From: a virus
IMG/VR virus record: IMGVR_UViG_3300046694_000476
Span: 1-21,837 of that record
Reading direction: 5' to 3' (one strand)
Length of the DNA: 21,837 bases
Of the stretch, positions 19,164 to 21,837 are shown piece by piece; within the stretch, counting starts at the first letter, position 1; each line of letters opens with the position of its first letter. Under the pieces are notes generated by a model. The model did no database searches. It worked only from the letters and a program-made list of their open reading frames with translations, and had not been told where the DNA came from. Made by a program: the position numbers and the translations under genes.

Positions 19164-21743
19164 ATGAATAAAGCAATTTCTGACCTATCCTCCCACACCC
19201 CGATGATGCAGCAGTACTGGCGCCTGAAAAACCAGCACCCGGACCAGCTGATGTTCTACCGCATGGGCGACTTCTACGAGATCTTCTATGAGGACGCGAA
19301 GAAGGCCGCCAAGTTGCTGGACATCACCCTGACTGCTCGCGGGCAATCGGCCGGGCAGGCGATTCCGATGTGCGGGATTCCTTACCACGCCGCCGAGGGT
19401 TACCTGGCGAAACTGGTGAAGCTTGGCGAATCGGTGGTGATCTGCGAGCAGGTCGGCGACCCGGCCACCAGCAAAGGGCCGGTGGAGCGGCAGGTCGTGC
19501 GCATCATCACGCCGGGGACGGTGAGTGACGAGGCGCTGCTCGACGAGCGTCGGGACAACCTGATCGCCGCCGTCCTGGGTGATGAACGCCTGTTCGGCCT
19601 GGCGGTGCTCGACATCACCAGCGGCAACTTCAGCGTGCTGGAAATCAAGGGTTGGGAAAACCTGCTGGCGGAACTGGAGCGGGTCAACCCGGTGGAGTTG
19701 CTGATCCCGGATGACTGGCCCAAGGACTTGCCGGCGGAAAAACGCCGTGGTGTGCGTCGCCGTGCGCCGTGGGATTTCGAGCGCGATTCGGCGCTCAAAA
19801 GCCTGTGCCAGCAATTCTCGACTCAGGATCTCAAAGGCTTTGGTTGCGAAAACCTGACCCTGGCGATCGGCGCTGCCGGTTGCCTGCTGGCCTATGCCAA
19901 GGAAACCCAGCGCACCGCCCTGCCCCACCTGCGCAGCCTGCGTCATGAACGCCTGGACGACACCGTGGTGCTCGATGGCGCCAGCCGTCGCAACCTGGAG
20001 CTCGACACCAACCTGGCCGGGGGCCGCGACAATACCCTGCAATCGGTGGTGGACCGTTGCCAGACCGCCATGGGCAGCCGCCTGCTGACCCGCTGGCTGA
20101 ATCGCCCGTTACGGGATTTGACCGTGCTGTTGGCGCGCCAGACCTCGATCACTTGCCTGCTCGACGGTTACCGCTTTGAAAGACTGCAGCCGCAGCTCAA
20201 GGAAATCGGCGACATTGAGCGGATTCTTGCGCGGATCGGCCTGCGCAATGCCCGCCCCCGCGACCTCGCCCGCTTGCGCGACGCCCTCGGCGCACTGCCG
20301 GAACTGCAAGTGGCAATGATGGAGCTCGAAGCCCCGCATCTCCAGCAACTCGCCACCATCACCAGCACCTACCCGGAACTGGCGGCACTGCTGGAAAAAG
20401 CCATCATCGACAACCCGCCCGCGGTCATTCGTGACGGCGGCGTGCTGAAAACCGGCTACGACAGCGAACTCGACGAACTGCAGTCGCTGAGCGAAAACGC
20501 CGGGCAATTCCTGATCGACCTCGAGGCACGGGAAAAGGCCCGCACCGGCCTGTCGCACCTGAAGGTCGGTTACAACCGCATCCACGGTTACTTCATCGAG
20601 CTGCCAAGCAAGCAGGCGGAATCGGCACCGGCCGACTATATTCGCCGCCAGACGCTCAAAGGCGCGGAACGCTTCATTACACCGGAACTCAAGGCGTTCG
20701 AAGACAAGGCACTATCAGCCAAGAGCCGTGCCTTGGCCCGCGAGAAGATGCTGTACGAAGCGCTGCTGGAAGATCTGATCAGCCAGCTGCCACCGCTGCA
20801 GGACACTGCCGGCGCCCTGGCCGAGCTGGATGTATTGAGCAACCTGGCCGAACGCGCGCTGAACCTTGATCTGAACTGCCCGCGCTTCGTCAGCGAGCCG
20901 TGCATGCGCATCACCCAGGGTCGTCACCCGGTGGTCGAACAAGTGCTGACCACGCCGTTCGTGGCCAACGACCTGAGCCTGGACGACAACACCCGCATGC
21001 TGGTGATCACCGGTCCGAACATGGGCGGTAAATCCACCTACATGCGTCAGACCGCCTTGATCGTGCTCCTGGCGCACATTGGCAGCTTCGTGCCGGCAGC
21101 CAGTTGCGAACTGTCGCTGGTCGACCGCATCTTCACCCGGATCGGCTCCAGCGATGACCTGGCCGGCGGGCGTTCGACCTTCATGGTGGAAATGAGCGAA
21201 ACCGCGAACATCCTGCACAACGCCACCGAGCGCAGCCTGGTGCTGATGGACGAAGTCGGGCGCGGCACCAGCACCTTCGACGGTCTGTCCCTGGCATGGG
21301 CGGCGGCCGAGCGCCTGGCGCATCTGCGCGCCTACACGCTATTCGCCACTCACTACTTTGAACTGACCGTCCTGCCGGAAGCCCAGCCGCTGGTGGCCAA
21401 CGTGCACCTCAATGCCACCGAGCACAACGAGCGCATCGTGTTCCTGCACCACGTATTGCCAGGGCCGGCCAGCCAGAGTTACGGCCTGGCCGTGGCACAA
21501 CTGGCAGGCGTACCGACCGAGGTCATTACCCGTGCGCGCGAGCATTTGAGCCGCCTGGAAGACACCGCCCTGCCCCATGAGTCGCCGGCACCTGCCAAGG
21601 GCAAACCGGCTGCTCCACAGCAAAGCGACATGTTTGCCAGCCTGCCGCACCCGGTGCTGGATGACCTGGCCAAGCTCGACCTGGACGACATGACACCACG
21701 TCGTGCTCTAGAAATGCTCTATACACTAAAGACACGGATCTAA
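19164..21743 (+). CDS. mutS: DNA mismatch repair protein MutS
   Basis: An 859-residue MutS that recognises mismatches and small loops and recruits MutL. The mismatch-binding FYE (F37, E39) lies in RMGDFYEIF. Connector, core and clamp domains follow, then the ATPase with Walker [10 protein letters not shown] (617-625), Walker [17 protein letters not shown] (D696, E697) and the THYFEL signature. The C-terminus ends in the helix-turn-helix dimerisation region ([16 protein letters not shown]). Length and sequence are normal for Pseudomonas. The ATG at 19164 is the conserved start, though the ribosome-binding site is weak. It is host DNA next to the prophage; the gene appears intact, so integration has not broken it, although its upstream control region may be altered. 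Confidence 0.98.
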   Translation: MNKAISDLSSHTPMMQQYWRLKNQHPDQLMFYRMGDFYEIFYEDAKKAAKLLDITLTARGQSAGQAIPMCGIPYHAAEGYLAKLVKLGESVVICEQVGDPATSKGPVERQVVRIITPGTVSDEALLDERRDNLIAAVLGDERLFGLAVLDITSGNFSVLEIKGWENLLAELERVNPVELLIPDDWPKDLPAEKRRGVRRRAPWDFERDSALKSLCQQFSTQDLKGFGCENLTLAIGAAGCLLAYAKETQRTALPHLRSLRHERLDDTVVLDGASRRNLELDTNLAGGRDNTLQSVVDRCQTAMGSRLLTRWLNRPLRDLTVLLARQTSITCLLDGYRFERLQPQLKEIGDIERILARIGLRNARPRDLARLRDALGALPELQVAMMELEAPHLQQLATITSTYPELAALLEKAIIDNPPAVIRDGGVLKTGYDSELDELQSLSENAGQFLIDLEAREKARTGLSHLKVGYNRIHGYFIELPSKQAESAPADYIRRQTLKGAERFITPELKAFEDKALSAKSRALAREKMLYEALLEDLISQLPPLQDTAGALAELDVLSNLAERALNLDLNCPRFVSEPCMRITQGRHPVVEQVLTTPFVANDLSLDDNTRMLVITGPNMGGKSTYMRQTALIVLLAHIGSFVPAASCELSLVDRIFTRIGSSDDLAGGRSTFMVEMSETANILHNATERSLVLMDEVGRGTSTFDGLSLAWAAAERLAHLRAYTLFATHYFELTVLPEAQPLVANVHLNATEHNERIVFLHHVLPGPASQSYGLAVAQLAGVPTEVITRAREHLSRLEDTALPHESPAPAKGKPAAPQQSDMFASLPHPVLDDLAKLDLDDMTPRRALEMLYTLKTRI

Positions 21744-21837
21744 CGCAGCGGCTTGCAAGCTGTTAGAATCTCGCGCGGTTTGGGATGCTGCTGGCTAATA
21801 GCCTGGCCAGCAGACTATCGCTCCCGAACCTGGCGAC
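21744..21837 (+). promoter_or_regulatory. Start of the intergenic region after mutS
   Basis: Holds the 10-base palindrome GCTTGCAAGC (21751-21760), a -10-like TAGAAT (21764-21769) without a clear -35, and an 8-base hairpin (CTGCTGGC/GCCAGCAG, 21788-21813). It looks like the promoter and leader of a following plus-strand gene (in Pseudomonas usually the ferredoxin gene fdxA, from memory), which lies outside the window. Confidence 0.35.

Noticed and set aside
19004-19198. Minus-strand 64-codon ORF crossing the mutS start
   Set aside because: Overlaps the mutS start region and upstream DNA in antisense; another minus frame here reads [18 protein letters not shown], which could be a gene remnant, but nothing supports it beyond appearance.
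19185-20042. Minus-strand open frame of 285 codons within mutS
   Set aside because: Shadow of the conserved mutS frame; composition reflects the opposite strand.

Overview
The window is the right-hand part of an integrated lambda-type siphovirus prophage in a Pseudomonas chromosome. It ends in the complete host mismatch-repair gene mutS, whose protein closely matches Pseudomonas MutS as I remember it and suggests the P. fluorescens group. The left end of the prophage (tail genes, lysis enzymes, outer attachment site) lies outside the window, so the att core cannot be read by comparing the two ends. All identifications come from reading the sequence and from remembered family motifs; no search was run.

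Layout. Bases 1-6371 (minus strand) hold the late head and packaging block. In transcription order it is holin, a candidate cos/terminase-binding region, small terminase, large terminase, gpW-like joining protein, portal, ClpP-type head protease, gpD-like decoration protein and the start of the major capsid protein. Most genes overlap by 1-4 bases, as in a tightly coupled operon. Bases 6372-7165 hold the late switch: a Q-type antiterminator followed by terminator-like hairpins that it would be expected to override. Bases 7166-10393 hold a primase-helicase, a small zinc-finger protein and an iteron-rich stretch that looks like a replication origin. Bases 10394-12188 are the immunity region: a CII-type regulator and a YdaS/Cro-like regulator leftward, and a LexA-like CI repressor rightward. 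Matching operator-promoter units lie on both sides of the repressor.

Bases 12226-17630 (plus strand) form the accessory/integration operon: a small unknown protein, dNMP kinase, a solo antirepressor C-terminal domain, an unknown protein, a PrtN-like activator, an unknown protein, a DUF2303 protein, a 42-residue ORF, a cytosine methyltransferase completely overlapped in another frame by a second 280-residue ORF, excisionase and integrase. Bases 17631-18780 carry a large perfect inverted repeat and then a leftward two-gene cassette between two look-alike terminators. The cassette encodes an orphan ClpP-fold protein and a 58-residue basic protein and looks like phage-carried cargo. Bases 18810-19163 are intergenic, followed by mutS and the start of the next intergenic region.

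How it works together. The repressor should silence both outward promoters. After its LexA-like self-cleavage, the leftward operon makes the Cro-like and CII-like regulators, replication proteins and Q, and Q turns on packaging and head genes. The rightward operon supplies excision, DNA modification and regulators. The main candidates for something new are the fully overlapping methyltransferase/second-ORF pair, a repeated RNA-like element with a conserved 16-base loop on unrelated stems, the iteron array that also carries an open frame, and the ClpP-like cargo cassette.
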